A program made the position numbers and the translations under genes. A stretch of 64,000 nucleotides of DNA from CAZCBX01 sp964497185. GTDB lineage: Bacteria > Bdellovibrionota_G > JALEGL01 > JAGRMV01. Positions 62,144 through 64,000 of this stretch are shown here, piece by piece. Location: the NCBI GenBank assembly GCA_964497185.1, contig CAZCBX010000001.1, forward strand, positions 124,001 through 188,000. Direction: 5' to 3'. The notes under the pieces were generated by a model. That model was given only the letters and a program-made list of their open reading frames with translations, was not told where the DNA came from and made no database searches. The stretch's first letter is position 1. Each line of letters begins with the position of its first letter.

Positions 62144-63811
62144 ATGTCCGAGCAAGAGCTCAAAGACGCGTTAAAAAAGTGGCAAGAAACCACGTTGGTG
62201 GGCACGCTTGAAAAAAAACCAGAGCGCAAGGAAGCCTTTACCACGCTTTCCGATCACCCCATTGAGCGGCTGTACACGCCCTTGGATATTCAATCACTCG
62301 ACTACGAAAAAGACTTGGGGCAACCAGGGCAGTACCCTTACACGCGCGGCATTCACCCAACCATGTACCGAGGCCGTTTGTGGACCATGCGCCAGTTTGC
62401 TGGGTTTGGCACGGCTCAAGACTCCAACAAACGATATCATTATTTGCTTAAGCAGGGGCAAACCGGTTTGTCGGTGGCTTTTCACATGCCCACCATCATG
62501 GGTTACGATTCTGATCACCCACGCTCGCGCGGCGAAGTGGGAAAAGTGGGTGTCTCCATTGATACACTGGCCGATATGGAAACGCTGTTTGATGGGATTC
62601 CTTTGGATCAAGTCACCACGTCCATGACCATCAATGCACCGGCCAGTATTTTATGGGCCATGTATTTGGTGGTGGCGGAAAAGCAAGGCGTGCCCTGGGA
62701 TCAAATCGGCGGCACCACGCAGAATGATATTTTAAAAGAGTACATTGCACAAAAATCATGGATTTATCCACCCCGTCCTTCCATGCGCTTGATTGTGGAT
62801 ATGATGGAATTTGCCAAAGACCATGTGCCCCGTTGGAACACCATTTCTATTTCGGGCTATCACATTCGCGAAGCTGGATCCACGGCGGCTCAGGAGCTGG
62901 GTTTTACACTGGCTGATGGCATTGGCTATGTTCAAGCAGGTGTTGAACGCGGCATGGATGTCGATGACTTTGCCCCGCGGCTTTCGTTCTTTTTCAATGC
63001 GCATTCAGACTTTTTCGAAGAAATTGCCAAATACCGTGCCGCCCGACGCATATGGGCCCGCACCATGAAAGAGCGATTTGGTGCCAAAAAAGAAAAGAGC
63101 ATGATGTGCCGTTTTCACACGCAAACCGCAGGCTGTTCACTAACCGCACAACAGCCATACAACAATGTGGTGCGCACCACGCTGCAAGCCTTGTCTGCTG
63201 TTTTGGGCGGTACACAATCCTTGCACACCAACTCTCTGGATGAAACCTTATCGTTGCCCACTGAAAGTGCAGTGACGCTGGCGCTTCGAACCCAGCAAAT
63301 CATTGCGGAAGAATCAGGCGTGGCTGCAACCATCGATCCATTTGCGGGCAGCTATTTTGTAGAAAAGTTAACCGATGAAATTGAAGCCAAGGCGCTGGCG
63401 TACATTGAAAACATCGATAAAATGGGCGGCATCATCGAAGCCATTGAAAAAGGGTATCCACAGCAGGAAATTGGCAATGCGGCTTACAAGTATCAGCGTC
63501 AGCTAGAGACGGGTGAAAAAGTGATCGTGGGCATCAATAAATACGTGGTGGATCAGGAAGAACCAATTGAAACATTGTTGATTGATGATGAGGTCGAAAA
63601 AGTTCAAATTGCCAATGTGCAAAAAGTCAAAGCGGAGCGCGATTCGGCCAGCGTGCAGCAAAATCTTGAAGCCCTACGGGGTGCATGCAAAAGCGGCGAA
63701 AATGTCATGCCTTTTATTTTGGATGCCGTACGCGCGTATGCAAGTTTGGGCGAAATATGCGACGTGTTTCGCGATGAGTTTGGAGAATACCATGACCCCA
63801 AATGGTTATAG
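62144..63811 (+). CDS. icmA: B12-dependent acyl-CoA mutase large subunit, isobutyryl-CoA mutase type
   Basis: A 555-residue mutase catalytic subunit without the B12 domain, matching the split type (about 560 residues). The TIM barrel and CoA site are clear: RGIHPTMYRGRLWTMRQFAG, GLSVAFHMPTIMGYDSDHPR, GTTQNDILKEYIAQKSWIYP. Methylmalonyl-CoA mutase carries Tyr in RQYAGF and Arg in the IxR position; here they are F85 and Q203, 118 residues apart exactly as in the known pairs (Tyr89/Arg207; Phe80/Gln198 in isobutyryl-CoA mutase). So the substrate is more likely n-butyryl-/isobutyryl-CoA. Start at 62144; the frame from 62126 lies in the previous gene. The small subunit follows. Confidence 0.85.
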   Translation: MSEQELKDALKKWQETTLVGTLEKKPERKEAFTTLSDHPIERLYTPLDIQSLDYEKDLGQPGQYPYTRGIHPTMYRGRLWTMRQFAGFGTAQDSNKRYHYLLKQGQTGLSVAFHMPTIMGYDSDHPRSRGEVGKVGVSIDTLADMETLFDGIPLDQVTTSMTINAPASILWAMYLVVAEKQGVPWDQIGGTTQNDILKEYIAQKSWIYPPRPSMRLIVDMMEFAKDHVPRWNTISISGYHIREAGSTAAQELGFTLADGIGYVQAGVERGMDVDDFAPRLSFFFNAHSDFFEEIAKYRAARRIWARTMKERFGAKKEKSMMCRFHTQTAGCSLTAQQPYNNVVRTTLQALSAVLGGTQSLHTNSLDETLSLPTESAVTLALRTQQIIAEESGVAATIDPFAGSYFVEKLTDEIEAKALAYIENIDKMGGIIEAIEKGYPQQEIGNAAYKYQRQLETGEKVIVGINKYVVDQEEPIETLLIDDEVEKVQIANVQKVKAERDSASVQQNLEALRGACKSGENVMPFILDAVRAYASLGEICDVFRDEFGEYHDPKWL

Positions 63812-63825
63812 AAAAGGAAGCATGC

Positions 63826-64000
63826 ATGAGTAAAACATTGCGCATTTTGGTGGCCAAACCTGGCCTGGATGGACATGACCGCGGTGCCAAAGTGGTAGCC
63901 CGCGCCCTGCGGGATGCTGGTTTTGAAGTGGTGTACACGGGTCTTCATCAAACACCCGAGATGATCGTCAATGCGGCAGTTGATGAAGACGTCGATGCGG
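63826..64000 (+). CDS. B12-binding small subunit of the acyl-CoA mutase (partial)
   Basis: The first 58 codons are visible before the window end: LRILVAKPGLDGHDRGAKVV, then RALRDAGFEVVYTG. This is the base-off B12-binding motif DGHDRG with the axial His. The SD AAGGAAG lies 5 nt before the ATG at 63826 (the ATG at 63822 is out of frame). It completes the mutase with the previous gene and would be IcmB-like. Confidence 0.9.
   Translation, partial: MSKTLRILVAKPGLDGHDRGAKVVARALRDAGFEVVYTGLHQTPEMIVNAAVDEDVDA

Noticed and set aside
1..64000. tRNA, rRNA, CRISPR arrays, insertion sequences or phage genes
   Set aside because: No TPsiC-like plus acceptor pairing, no regular spaced repeats and no transposase or integrase motifs were seen on either strand.

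Overview
This 64-kb window comes from the chromosome of a Gram-negative bacterium. It encodes BamD, LolA, a TolC-family channel, an MlaC-like protein and many lipoproteins, all of which imply an outer membrane. FHA proteins, a eukaryotic-type Ser/Thr kinase, a PilZ protein, an FHA-diguanylate cyclase, RNase J and a paired M16 protease give it a deltaproteobacterial flavour (Bdellovibrionota/Myxococcota sense). That placement is inference; no rRNA lies in the window. Gene density is high, with many 1-26 bp overlaps. I see no tRNA, rRNA, CRISPR array, transposase or phage gene.

Layout: 1-2745 (minus) is rplU-rpmA-obgE-secreted protein-rsfS, with a hairpin terminator after rpmA. 2864-8367 holds a PilZ/pseudo-receiver membrane protein, an atypical prepilin-like protein, a TolC-family channel, a CDP-alcohol phosphatidyltransferase and an MlaC-like lipoprotein. 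8384-14070 (minus) is hemW-grpE-dnaK-LpoA-like lipoprotein. 14219-16683 is an active/inactive M16 protease pair, followed by anmK (minus). 18030-25129 runs FHA-GGDEF, rsmE, TPR lipoprotein, small lipoprotein, RNase J and a PurD-like ATP-grasp protein. 25184-29040 (minus) is a translationally coupled pair: a 1021-residue membrane ATPase and an MscS channel. 29185-33622 is ftsK-lolA-rimO; 33627-36694 (minus) is mltG-ruvX region plus a large lipoprotein; 36998-39839 is pgpA-cinA-recA; then a pilT-type ATPase, alaS and bamD (minus).

44903-50349 carries two double-FHA proteins, a membrane Ser/Thr kinase, a small unknown protein, pgk, tpiA and secG. 50459-56845 holds two tandem giant type IV prepilin-like proteins (about 1000 residues each) sharing an 81-bp identical promoter-plus-leader block. 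57110 to the end is a short-chain acyl-CoA pathway: thiolase, 3-hydroxyacyl-CoA dehydrogenase, crotonase, EamA transporter, acyl-CoA dehydrogenase, and a B12 mutase whose two diagnostic residues are those of isobutyryl-CoA mutase rather than methylmalonyl-CoA mutase.

The most notable observations are: the ATPase/MscS pair; the giant prepilins and their identical 5' block; a recurring -10-like hexamer 5-6 nt upstream of start codons that suggests leaderless mRNAs; the isobutyryl-CoA mutase signature; and a 103-bp imperfect palindrome after recA.
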